Part shown: positions 26,080 to 35,800 of the stretch, piece by piece
Numbering within the stretch: position 1 is the stretch's first letter
Layout: each line of letters begins with the position of its first letter
Assembly: GCA_028282885.1 (NCBI GenBank)
Contig: JANQGX010000075.1
Span: 124,001-188,000, forward strand
From: SAR324 cluster bacterium
Lineage (GTDB): Bacteria; SAR324; XYD2-FULL-50-16
Reading direction: 5' to 3'
Length of the DNA: 64,000 nt
Made by a program: the position numbers and the translations under genes
The notes under the pieces: model-generated
The model's database searches: none
Seen by the model: the letters and a program-made list of their open reading frames with translations, nothing else
What the model was told of the DNA's origin: nothing

Positions 26080-27075
26080 TTATTCATTTGCAAAGAGATC
26101 TGAAGATGGATCAAGCACGGCACCCAGTATCTCACAGTCATAGATAACGCCGTTGTCCGAAGTTATATCGGTGAAAGGCGGATTTTTGCATAAAACTATT
26201 TCATCACCTGAAGCATCGAATCGGCTACCCGAATCAAACAACGAATAAAAATCGAGAGTGGAAAGCACACTATCACCGTTATCATCCTTGAAAGCATCGG
26301 TAACGGTGAAATTGTCAAAGGCGTCCTTGTTGTATCGCAGGGTACTGCCGGCCTGGACAGTGCAGGAATCCGCGGTAACATCATATGCTACAACAGAAGG
26401 TGTGGTGATGCTGGTGCCATCATGTGTCGAAGTATAAGCCGTGCAGGTATCATTTCCCAGCTCACAACAGAGATTCTCATGAAAGGATCTTCCAAGACCT
26501 CCGAAGGTGAGGTCGGAGGTGACATCAGTTGTCAAATCGAAAGTGAATCCGCACTGATCTGCATCTTCGGTTGCATCAATTGAACAAGCATCGATTTCTC
26601 CGTCAACCACAGAGAGGTTGAAGCTGGTTTTCAGTTCAGTTAGGACCAGGATGCTGGAAAGAAGGAGAGATTCGAAGTAGACGGTTTGCGATTTCTCGGT
26701 GATATTTGGACCCATGAGATAGCGCAGCGCTGTCTGAAAATTCTCCTTCTGGGTTTCTGTTTCGGGTACATAGCCGAAAATGGTACTTCCTGAACCGGAA
26801 CCATCATCTGCAGATGACAAGCTTCTCACCAGATTGAACAGGGATAAACCTCCCGATCCCATGTAGGCCTGGGCGGCATAATGATAGCCATCATCACCTC
26901 CGGCATCTTCACAGGTTTCAATGGCATCCGACCATTTGCCGTCATCAAGGTAAATCTTGCACTGCTCCAGCAGGGAGACACTGTCGGTTTTATCGGAGTC
27001 TTTACAACCCCAAAGCAGCAGTAACGTTAACAACCCTATGATAAGTAAAACTCTGTTCCCTGATAGATGGTTCAT
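26080..27075 (-). CDS. lipoprotein of unknown function, first gene of an outer-membrane operon
   Basis: 328 residues beginning MNHLSGNRVLLIIGLLTLLLLWGC, a lipoprotein signal with Cys24 as the likely acylated residue. The N-terminal part (CKIYLDDGKWSDAIETCEDAG, YHYAAQAYMGSG) resembles a tetratricopeptide-like pair of helices. The rest is Asp/Thr/Ser-rich with several cysteines (CCELGNDTC, C..VQ, CKNPPF, YDCE) that could form disulfides outside the cytoplasm. AAGGAAAA lies before the ATG at 27075. No family recognised. The neighbour suggests work together with the barrel protein. Confidence 0.75.
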   Translation of the reverse strand: MNHLSGNRVLLIIGLLTLLLLWGCKDSDKTDSVSLLEQCKIYLDDGKWSDAIETCEDAGGDDGYHYAAQAYMGSGGLSLFNLVRSLSSADDGSGSGSTIFGYVPETETQKENFQTALRYLMGPNITEKSQTVYFESLLLSSILVLTELKTSFNLSVVDGEIDACSIDATEDADQCGFTFDLTTDVTSDLTFGGLGRSFHENLCCELGNDTCTAYTSTHDGTSITTPSVVAYDVTADSCTVQAGSTLRYNKDAFDNFTVTDAFKDDNGDSVLSTLDFYSLFDSGSRFDASGDEIVLCKNPPFTDITSDNGVIYDCEILGAVLDPSSDLFANE

Positions 27076-27554
27076 TTCTTTTTCCTTTTTGGTTGGACAG
27101 GGAAAGGCCAAAACAAAATCCCGCTATTATGATTTTTCTTATACCTTCAAGTAGTATACCCAAAAGTCTATTGGTGAGAAAGTGCAATGTCAAACCTGAT
27201 CAAACGCATTAATACTATCGATACTGCAAATTGAACCGGATGAATTACGTTCCGCAGCCCTGACAGCGAATAGGGGAATATCAATATGGTTCGACAAAAT
27301 AGTCGAGAATTACCTGTGGAGCCGGTTACGAATAAACAAGAAACGGGTTTTATTCCAGGTAGTCACTCTGGCTATTATTGAAACCAGCAGATATAATAGG
27401 ATATTCAAGTTTTCAATGAGCGTGTACCTGGCATAGGGAGAGTCAGTTTGATGTTTTCAAGACAACCGTTCAAATCGGCTCATTTTTGGCCTCATTGTTT
27501 TTCAGGATATAAGCTGCGTAGGTGCGGCAGAACAATCTATCAGCAGAAAAGAAG
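27076..27554. other. intergenic region between divergent genes
   Basis: About 480 bases between the lipoprotein gene and the next plus-strand gene. Promoters for both are expected; I cannot point to a clear one. No RNA gene seen. Confidence 0.4.
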
Positions 27555-27983
27555 ATGGAAGAAGCAGAATACATGGAATTAGCCGAATCGGTTCCTAACG
27601 ATTGGTACACCTCGGTGGAGAGCGTGGAAATAACCAAGTCTATTTTTTATGATATTATGATTGGTTCTTCAATGAAATATGGGCTTGTCATTAACAACAG
27701 TCAGGACATGCAGGAACTGGTCGAGAAAATATCACTGGAGAAGGAAATTCCTGAAGAAGACGTAATCATGAATGTCAAAAATATCGCTACCACTCTCGGT
27801 GCTATAAAACTATTTAACAGGAAATATCAGGATATCGCAGCAAGGTTTCCCAAAGACGAATATGGTCTTCCGGTGTACCCACCAAAATTTCTGGCAAAAA
27901 TCCTGGAAGTGACTGAAGATATTGCTTTAGATCTCTTGGGTGGTGTACTAAAAGACTACTCGACTTATCTTGAAGACGAATAG
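27555..27983 (+). CDS. hypothetical protein
   Basis: About 142 residues, acidic, predicted mostly helical (MQELVEKISLEKEIPEEDVIMNVKNIATTLGAIKLFNRKY..., KFLAKILEVTEDIALDLLGGVLKDYSTYLEDE). No signal peptide or membrane segment. The frame is open from a GTG at 27522; I prefer the ATG at 27555, but both ribosome-binding sites are weak. Family not recognised. Codon use looks like neighbouring real genes. Confidence 0.55.
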   Translation: MEEAEYMELAESVPNDWYTSVESVEITKSIFYDIMIGSSMKYGLVINNSQDMQELVEKISLEKEIPEEDVIMNVKNIATTLGAIKLFNRKYQDIAARFPKDEYGLPVYPPKFLAKILEVTEDIALDLLGGVLKDYSTYLEDE

Positions 27984-28071
27984 AATCACGGAGTCGGGCA
28001 GTGATCTTTAATCCCAACTTAGTCGGTGTCTTAATGTCCGTACTTTAATTTTATGCATATGGAGAGAAGCC

Positions 28072-28491
28072 ATGAAATACCTTCATACCATGATAAGGGT
28101 ACTCGATCTGGATAAAGCCCTTGATTTTTTTGTAAACAAACTTGGACTTCTGGAGACCGGAAGAAGAGAATCCGAAGAAGGACGATTCACCCTGGTATTT
28201 CTGGCAACAGCTCCGGGCGAACCGGAAGTTGAGTTGACCTACAACTGGGATCAGAAAGAACCATACGCAACAGGAAGGTTCTTTGGTCATCTGGCTTATA
28301 GTGTTGAAAACATATATGATTATTGCGAACGATTACAGAATGAAGGTGTGAAGATCCTGCGACCGCCAAGAGATGGCAAAATGGCATTCATTCGTTCCCC
28401 GGATCAGATCTCTATCGAGATTCTACAGGAGGGAGATACGCTTGAACCGTGTGAGCCATGGCTTTCCATGCCCAACCAGGGTGAATGGTAA
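28072..28491 (+). CDS. gloA: lactoylglutathione lyase (glyoxalase I)
   Basis: Isomerises the methylglyoxal-glutathione hemithioacetal to lactoylglutathione, a detoxification step. 139 residues with the full E. coli-like arrangement: LHTMIRVLDLDKALDFF, VELTYNW, FFGHLAYSVEN, SIEIL. All four metal ligands are present (His5, Glu54, His73, Glu116). The region between the last strands is shortened (RPPRDGKMAFI). The ribosome-binding site GGAGAGAAG is good. Confidence 0.93.
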   Translation: MKYLHTMIRVLDLDKALDFFVNKLGLLETGRRESEEGRFTLVFLATAPGEPEVELTYNWDQKEPYATGRFFGHLAYSVENIYDYCERLQNEGVKILRPPRDGKMAFIRSPDQISIEILQEGDTLEPCEPWLSMPNQGEW

Positions 28492-28574
28492 CCATGGCGA
28501 TGTCCCTGGGGTATCACTGATCCGGAATCAAAGGATCCAAGCATTTAAATGATTTATCTGGCAATGGAGTTGTT

Positions 28575-29876
28575 ATGCATCAGTCTATCAGTCTGCTTTC
28601 AGAATATATCAGAGTAAATACGGTCAATCCGCCGGGAAATGAATCGGCTGCGGCTGATTTTCTGGCCAACATCCTGGCAGGTGAAGGGATAGATTATCAA
28701 TTTTATGAGTCGGTACCCAATAGAAAATCGATCAGGGCAGTGTTGCCGGGAAATGGCAAGAAGGGGCGATTGATTCTGCTGCATCACATGGATGTAGTTG
28801 CAGCAAAAAAGGAGGAATGGAGTTTTGATCCATTTTCCGGTGAAATAACAGATGATTATATCCTGGGGAGGGGAACACTTGATACCAAAGGGCTGGGAAT
28901 CATGCAATTGCTGGCTTTTATTGAAATGAAAAAGCGTAATATCCCACTGAACAGGGACCTGGTTTATCTGGCTACTGCAGATGAGGAAGCAGGTGGCAAA
29001 CATGGAGTTGAGTACCTTTTGGACCGACATTTCGACGATCTTAAGGCAGACCTGGTATTGAACGAAGGAGGACTGGGCGAGATTGATCCTGACAGACAAA
29101 GACCGCTGCTTATGATTTCAACAGCAGAAAAAGGTCCTTGCTGGTTGAAGTTAATTCGCAGAGGAAAACCGGGGCACGGTTCCATGCCACATAACGACAA
29201 TGCATTGGAAAACCTTGTCAAGGCGGTAAACAGATTGCTGGCTCATGAAGAGGAACTCCAGGTTACACCTTCCGCTGCCGCATACTTTAAAAATCTGGCT
29301 GATGATCTGGTAGCTTTAAAACCTTATCAAATCGATGGTCAGGATTCGACCCTGATCAATATCCTCCAAGCCGAGGGCATGCTGAAGCAACCCGCTATTT
29401 CGTCGAAACTGAAAAACAGCATCAGCTTGAATAGGATCGTTTCCGGAGAAAAAACCAATATTATTCCAAGTTACGCAGAAGCAGAGCTTGATATCAGGCT
29501 GCTACCCGGGGTAAAAGTCCTTGATTTTATTGCAAAGGTAAAGCAGATTCTGAATGACGATGAGATTGAAATCGTTCCCCTGCAAACGACTGAATCCACT
29601 CAATCAGATGTTGAAACCGAATACTACGGAACGATTGCCAGTACCCTGGAAAAACACTATCCGGAAGCTACAATCACCCCCTGTCTGACTACAGGGACGA
29701 CTGATTCCAGGTTTTTCAGAAATAAGGGTATACCGGCATTTGGGATAGCTCCCGTTGTAATCGATTCGGAGCACATCAAATCGATTCATGGCATCGATGA
29801 AAAAATCTCCAGGGAGAATATGATTAAGGGGACAGAAATCTATATCGATCTGGTTCAAAGGTTTTGCGGGGATTAG
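28575..29876 (+). CDS. M20-family metallopeptidase
   Basis: 433 residues of the dizinc M20/ArgE/DapE family. Metal and catalytic segments: LLHHMDVVAA, then WSFDPFSGEITDDYILGRG ending in the bridging-Asp region TLDTKG, ATADEEAGGKHG, and NEGG. The dimerisation lid includes KLIRRGKPGHGSMPH and a late TTGTTDSRFFRNKGIPAFG with the final ligand His in DSEHIKSIHG. Members hydrolyse peptides or N-acyl amino acids; the substrate here is unknown. The next gene begins two bases after the stop. Confidence 0.9.
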   Translation: MHQSISLLSEYIRVNTVNPPGNESAAADFLANILAGEGIDYQFYESVPNRKSIRAVLPGNGKKGRLILLHHMDVVAAKKEEWSFDPFSGEITDDYILGRGTLDTKGLGIMQLLAFIEMKKRNIPLNRDLVYLATADEEAGGKHGVEYLLDRHFDDLKADLVLNEGGLGEIDPDRQRPLLMISTAEKGPCWLKLIRRGKPGHGSMPHNDNALENLVKAVNRLLAHEEELQVTPSAAAYFKNLADDLVALKPYQIDGQDSTLINILQAEGMLKQPAISSKLKNSISLNRIVSGEKTNIIPSYAEAELDIRLLPGVKVLDFIAKVKQILNDDEIEIVPLQTTESTQSDVETEYYGTIASTLEKHYPEATITPCLTTGTTDSRFFRNKGIPAFGIAPVVIDSEHIKSIHGIDEKISRENMIKGTEIYIDLVQRFCGD

Positions 29877-29877
29877 G

Positions 29878-30648
29878 GTGAAAAAGCTCTCCCAATATAG
29901 AAAGAAAGCACATTTACGGTTCTATGAGGAGTTGAACGATTTTCTTCCCTCGGATAAACGAAAACGTTCTTTCGCCTATCTGTTTTATGGGTCACCCTCT
30001 GTTAAAGATGTAATCGAGGCACTGGGTATTCCTCATGTGGAAGTAGATCTGATACTGGTTAACGGTGAGTCTGTGGATTTTGCCTATAGACTGAGTTCGG
30101 GAGACAAGGTGTCAGTCTATCCGGTCTTTGAGAGTCTGGATATCAGCAGCCAGATTCGCCTCAGGGAGAAACCGATCCGGATTACCCGATTTGTTCTGGA
30201 TGTTCACCTGGGTAAGGTTGCCAAAAATCTTCGTATGCTGGGATTTGATACCATCTATGAGAATAATCTGGATGACGCTGAAATCATTGATATCGCCGAA
30301 CGGGAAGAACGAATTATCCTCACAAGGGATCGGGAACTATTGAAACACGGCAGGGTCAGCCGCGGATACTGGGTCAGGTCAAAAAAGCCGGATCGGCAGA
30401 TGATGGAGATCCTCAAACGGTTTGATCTTAAGTCACAGATTAAACCATTTCACAGGTGCATGTCCTGCAACGGTGAGATCAAAGATGTCGACAAAAAAGA
30501 GATAGAAGAGCAATTGGAACCCAAAACCCGCCAATACTACGACGAGTTTTTTATCTGCTCCAATTGCCGAAAGATCTATTGGAAAGGTTCCCACTTCGAT
30601 AAAATGGAGCAAAAAATAGAAGAGTGGTTTGGATCAATGGCGGAATGA
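29878..30648 (+). CDS. Mut7-C RNase-domain protein with ubiquitin-like N-terminus
   Basis: 256 residues with a GTG start. Residues ~1-85 look like the ThiS/MoaD-like (Ub-Mut7-C) fold: a hydrophobic beta pattern with LILVNGESVDFAYRLSSGDKVSVYPVFE. Residues ~98-245 are a Mut7-C PIN-like domain: FVLDVHLGKVAKNLRMLGFDT, DDAEIIDIAEREERIILTRDRELL, followed by a zinc ribbon CMSC...CSNC. Mut7-C proteins are predicted RNases related to PIN nucleases; substrate unknown. Translationally coupled to the M20 peptidase gene. Confidence 0.85.
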   Translation: MKKLSQYRKKAHLRFYEELNDFLPSDKRKRSFAYLFYGSPSVKDVIEALGIPHVEVDLILVNGESVDFAYRLSSGDKVSVYPVFESLDISSQIRLREKPIRITRFVLDVHLGKVAKNLRMLGFDTIYENNLDDAEIIDIAEREERIILTRDRELLKHGRVSRGYWVRSKKPDRQMMEILKRFDLKSQIKPFHRCMSCNGEIKDVDKKEIEEQLEPKTRQYYDEFFICSNCRKIYWKGSHFDKMEQKIEEWFGSMAE

Positions 30649-30669
30649 GTCGTTGGTGTGCAAATCGTT

Positions 30670-31950
30670 TCAAATATCAAGTTTTTGAATCGCTGTTTCC
30701 AGATACCTGGATTTAATCTGCTTGTTAGCCAGGATCTGCTTTAGTGGTGGTAGCCGTAAAATAGCACCCAAAACTGCAGCCAACATCCTATGACTCCATA
30801 AAACCCTGTTATCGAAAATCAGGTGCTGCAGCATGCCTCTCTCGATAGCCATTACAACTGTACGATGAGTTGTGTCCAGCGGTGTTAAAATGCGCTTTTC
30901 CCTTCGTTCCAGCTCAAGTGCGCTGTTCTTGCAGTTTCTCACGCAGACTCCGCAGCCAAGACAGAGTTTTTGATCCACCAGGACTTTGTTGCTATTGGGT
31001 TTGTCCGGATTGTTTGCTGAAACCAGGGTCAAAGCATCTACCGGGCAACTGTCTACACATTTTCCGCATCCCTTACATTGATTGACCTTGCTCTGGATAA
31101 CGAAATTTGACGTATGGACAGGCTGCATGATGCCTAATTTCCTGGCGGCAATCATCGCCTCGCAGCAGCAGGCGCAACAATTACAGATGAAATTAACGCG
31201 ATTCCGATTGTTCTCTCCGAACTGAACAAGGTTGGCATCCCAAGCCTGTTGCAGTAAGTCAAGACCTTCCGAGATATCGACTTTCCTGGCGTGTCCGTGT
31301 CTGATCAATGACGCACCGGTAGTATTAAATGTCATGCAGATATCCATTGGTGCATCACAAGCTTTATCCAGATGCTGCATCTTGTGCCGACAATAACACA
31401 TGCTGATACCGATATGAGATGCGCTTTTGATCACATTACTGGCGCGTTCGTAATCCAAAACATGCAGAGCATTTTCTGTTGTCAGTGCTTTTTCCTGCAC
31501 AAATACACGCCCCAACTGGGTTTCTCCTCTTCCCATCAGATCGGTGATAAACTTGTCCTCAACATTGATATATTGATGATAGAGCTCGCCCAGCAAGGAT
31601 TGATCGATATCGCCCCGGGTGCGCATCATGGAAAATTCGATAAAACCAGCCATGGGAGGGGGCAGTACATACTGCTTATCTTCGTTAACCTCGATATCCA
31701 CCAACAGCGCTTTTTCAGCGAGTGACTCCAGGATGCTCCTGGCAGCAGTCTCGTCCTTCTTCCAGACCTGGGCTGCCTTTTGTACCGTGAACGGTTTGAT
31801 GGGTAGTAAAGATACCAGGCTGGCCTCTTCCTTGGTAAACAGTATCTTTAGGATGGAATTCAAGGTCTTGGAAGGAGGTGCTCCCTGTGGAAATCGATTT
31901 AATCGTTCGATAAGCTTTGAGTAAGCCTGTTTTGCCGCATGATGAGCCAT
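30670..31950 (-). CDS. 4Fe-4S ferredoxin-type protein with N-terminal winged-helix-like region
   Basis: 426 residues. The first ~95 look like a winged helix (EEASLVSLLPIKPFTVQKAAQVWKKDETAARSILESLAEKALLVDI). The middle has a Cys-rich segment (CYCRHKMQHLDKACDAPMDIC) and then CNCCACCCEAM. Two classical ferredoxin motifs follow, CKGCGKCVDSCP and CLGCGVCVRNCK, so at least two [4Fe-4S] clusters. Similar proteins are common in anaerobe and deltaproteobacterial genomes but not functionally defined. Likely a cytoplasmic redox or sensor protein. ATG at 31950. Confidence 0.8.
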   Translation of the reverse strand: MAHHAAKQAYSKLIERLNRFPQGAPPSKTLNSILKILFTKEEASLVSLLPIKPFTVQKAAQVWKKDETAARSILESLAEKALLVDIEVNEDKQYVLPPPMAGFIEFSMMRTRGDIDQSLLGELYHQYINVEDKFITDLMGRGETQLGRVFVQEKALTTENALHVLDYERASNVIKSASHIGISMCYCRHKMQHLDKACDAPMDICMTFNTTGASLIRHGHARKVDISEGLDLLQQAWDANLVQFGENNRNRVNFICNCCACCCEAMIAARKLGIMQPVHTSNFVIQSKVNQCKGCGKCVDSCPVDALTLVSANNPDKPNSNKVLVDQKLCLGCGVCVRNCKNSALELERREKRILTPLDTTHRTVVMAIERGMLQHLIFDNRVLWSHRMLAAVLGAILRLPPLKQILANKQIKSRYLETAIQKLDI

Positions 31951-32437
31951 AGATCCGCATTAGGGCTGAAAGGTTAGTCTATTCCGGGTTTGGATGATTC
32001 TGTCTTCATAACCTGTACACAGATATTACGTCAAATTAGAGAGGTGTTTTTGCTCATTTTTGATCTTGACTGTTACCAAAAAATAAAGAAACAGACATTT
32101 TTCGAGATATTGCCGTTGAGAACTGTTTTTCTTCAATAAAATCAATATCAGGATTCGACAAATAAACTTGAGATATATCAGGTATTAGCGAGTTTTCTTT
32201 TAAACTGAAAATCCGGATTGCTCGCTGTAGCAACCCATGAAGTCTAAATCTGCACATTTTCTTCGATGATTGAAACAACAAAAACATCGTGGATCGGAAA
32301 AAAAGGGATTTAAAATGAAAAATTGGGGTTGAAGGAAATATTGAGGAGGGCTATTGATTAATGATACAGAATCCGATCTATGAAGGTCGATAACCAGAAA
32401 CGGCAAAAAGGCATGGTGGGTATGCGGAAAGCAGAAG
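31951..32437. other. intergenic region
   Basis: Nearly 490 AT-rich bases between the 4Fe-4S gene and the tRNA terminator. A GATATTG/CAATATC pair (32106-32149) is probably chance. No gene seen. Confidence 0.4.
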
Positions 32438-32474
32438 ACAAAAAAAAAGACTTGGCCTGTAAGGCAAGTCTTTT
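32438..32474 (-). terminator. rho-independent terminator of the tRNA-fMet gene
   Basis: Read on the minus strand, arms AAGACTTG and CAAGTCTT (plus flanking GCC/GGC pairing) are followed by a run of nine or more T residues. It ends 8 bases from the tRNA 3' end. Confidence 0.85.
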
Positions 32475-32481
32475 GGAAGAC

Positions 32482-32558
<77 letters not shown>

Positions 32559-32562
32559 GCGT

Positions 32563-32590
32563 CTTATAAAACTGAAGTAATTTCAGTCAA
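32563..32590 (-). promoter_or_regulatory. sigma-70-type promoter of tRNA-fMet
   Basis: On the minus strand TTGACT (32590-32585) and TATAAG (32568-32563) are separated by 16 bases, with the tRNA beginning five bases beyond the -10. A second TTGACA lies further upstream (32624-32619) and could give a longer 5' leader for RNase P. Confidence 0.55.
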
Positions 32591-32869
32591 AGTTCAAGCA
32601 TATAATAATTCACGTAATTGTCAACATTCTTTTTGGAATAATTCGAGTGTGACCACTGGTTGCATCAATTTATTCAGCGAAGGTAATTGCCAAATTCGTT
32701 AAATAGTCTATTATTATAGAAGAAGATCCGGAGTTTACATGGGGTTTCCGGATCGGGGAATGCCAGATTCCCTGCTATTGAACACTGGTTATGATCCGAT
32801 TTGATCGGATTTCAGCATGTTTTTTTTGTATTCATACTAAAATACAGAAACGGGTTAAAAGGCAAATGT

Positions 32870-35800
32870 ATGGAAGAAACAAAATGCATTCTCACGATTG
32901 AACGAAAAAGAGAAGAGCTGTTGAGAGAGATAATGACATCTCTTAACAGCATGATTGCCGATGACGAATCGGTGAAGAACAAGCTTGTGTTGGAGAGTTA
33001 CGCTTCATTGTTGTGTAAAAAACTGACGATTGAATTTATGAATCTGTTTTCGTCGGAGGAGATTTACACATTCATAAAAAACAGGTTCATGTTTGCCGAG
33101 AATTCAAGAGGCAAAGATGCTGACATATCTGTAAATCCGTTTCTACCGGACGCGAGTGAGAAGAACAAAGGTGGGATTGTTCTGGATATGATGTTGAAGG
33201 ACCGTCCTTTCATTGTAGACAGCCTGACAGAATATCTGCATGAGAAAAAGTACAGTCTTCGCCTGATGTATTACAACGTGATCGAAATGACCTTCTCGGA
33301 AGAGGGTGAGTTGGTCGATGTCAAAAAGGGCATTGATGATGGAGAAAACAGTTATACCAACGTCTCATGTATCATCAACAATTTCGATCCAGCCGATGGA
33401 GAGGCGCTTCGCAAAGACATATATTCTTTGATGGCTATGGTAACCTGTGTTACGGATGACTTCAAAGCCATATCCGACACTATCGAAGAGTACACGGTCA
33501 AGCCGGAAAAAGGCGTGTCTGAAACACTGATGGAAAGTGAAAGAAGACACCTGTTCAGTTGGTTCAATTCCGGGAATGTCATTTTATTGGGATCCGGCGA
33601 AGTTGCCAAAGATGACGTCGCTCCGGATCTGACCTGGGATAAAATCAAAAATGTAAATGGCTATGTCCGCTGCAAGAAAGATATGGATGATCCCAACCTT
33701 CCCGAGGAGATCGGCAGATTTGGGCGTTACTTTCTTGAATCGGGTTTGAAAATCAACTTGATCGAAACTCCCGAGCTTTCGGTCGTCCACAAAAAAGAGA
33801 GAATCCAGATCCTTTTCGGGCGGAAGAAAGATGATGCCGGAAACGTGAAGGTCAATTTCTTTCACGTACTGTTTACCAACAAGTCACTGAAGGAAGATGC
33901 CCTCTCCATTCCATTGGCCAGGTTGAAGGTGAACTCGATACTCGACAGCCACTTCGAGCAGGATAATATCGGTGGGCGAACCGGTCATTTAAGCAAAATG
34001 GCAAACGACTTCTTCAGCATCATTCCCAAACGGGAGCTTTTCCGTCTGGACCGTCATGAACTGGAAGCTATCTATCGCCAGTTTGTCTATTTCGGCGATT
34101 ATCAACAAACCAGGATGAGCACATATACACAGCCGTCTCGAAATTACGCACGGATCACCTTCTGTATGCCTCATCACCGGTTCAATCAGAATATCTTTGA
34201 GCAAATCGACAAGATTTTATCCCGAATTCTCAAGGTGGATTCGGAAATGAAATACTGGTTCACCATCAGCAGAAACAGCTATTCTCATCATATTTTCTGG
34301 TTTGACAAGGATCATCCTCAACTAACCAATTTTGATACGAGCGCGGTCGAGAAAGAAGTGGCCGGTCTGACCATTGGCTGGGAAGACGAATTTCAAACCT
34401 TGTTGGCAGAACAGAAACCTGAACGGTCAAGTCATTACCTGACCACCTTTTCCAATGTGTTCGGTCCTTTCTACCAGGCAGTCTTCACACCGCAAAATGC
34501 TGTCGAAGACGTCGAGTTCCTGGATGCATTGCTGGAAACCGGGCGGGACCAGGTGGATTTGAGGCCGGCGGCAAACAAGAATGAGTCGATTATCTATATC
34601 TTCTCAACCAACGAGTATCATCTTACCGAAATCATGCCTCACCTTCAGAATCTGACGTTGACGGTAATCGATGAGAACACCTACAGCCTCAATATCAAGG
34701 GTCAGCAGGTGTATATCTATACCTACTACGTGGTCAGGCTTTTGAAACAGAGAGAAAGCTTTCCCAACTTCAAGGAAGATTTCTGCGATCTTTTACTGGC
34801 CGTTCTTGAAGACAGAACAGAGGATGATGTGCTTAACGGCCTGCTTTTGACTTCCGGATTGAATATGCAGGAAATCAATCTGTTTATTCTCTACAGAAAC
34901 TACTATTGGCAGATTGGAGCTCCCTATCTGCCTATCAACAAGGGATTTCTTGAGAATCCGGAGGTGATGATCGCCCTGCGGGACTATTTCTATGCGAAAT
35001 TCAAAAAACAGAATGGCGCCGAACCCCTGTCGGAAAAGGAACTGGATGAGTGGAAGGAACAGACATTCAAATCAATTCAAGAGGTCCGGACAGTGGCGGA
35101 GGATATCATCTTCAAGACCATATTCAACTTGATGGAATCAACCGTCAGAACCAACTATTTCAATATCGACGAGCTTTCAACCATGGCCATCAAGGTCAAG
35201 AGCGCCAATGTTGAGCAGATGCCTATGCCGAAGCCTTTGTACGAAATCTATGTTCATGGAACCCATGTTGAGGGGATTCATTTACGAGGCGCCATGATCG
35301 CAAGGGGTGGATTGAGGCATTCTGACCGGCATGATGACTTCCGTACCGAAATTCTGGGCCTGATGAATACCCAGATGTTGAAGAACGTGGTTATCGTTCC
35401 CGAGGGCTCAAAGGGCGGATTTATCACCAAACGTCTGCTGATAGATCCTAAAGAGAAGAGGGAGGATGCAGTTCGTCAGTACAAACGATATATCAACTCC
35501 CTGTTATCGGTTACCGACAACATTGTAGAAGGTGAAGTTGTTCCTGCTCCCGGACTGGTCAGGTATGATGGTGATGATCCCTACTTTGTGGTTGCTGCGG
35601 ATAAGGGAACCGCAACTTATTCCGATATTGCCAATGAAATCAGTGAAGCTCGAGGATTCTGGCTGGGAGATGCCTTTGCATCCGGTGGACAATTCGGTTA
35701 TGACCATAAAGGCATGGGAATTACTGCCAAAGGTGGATGGGAAAGTGTGAAATTCCATTTCCTGGAGGAGGGGATCGACATCCAGACCACTGATTTCACG

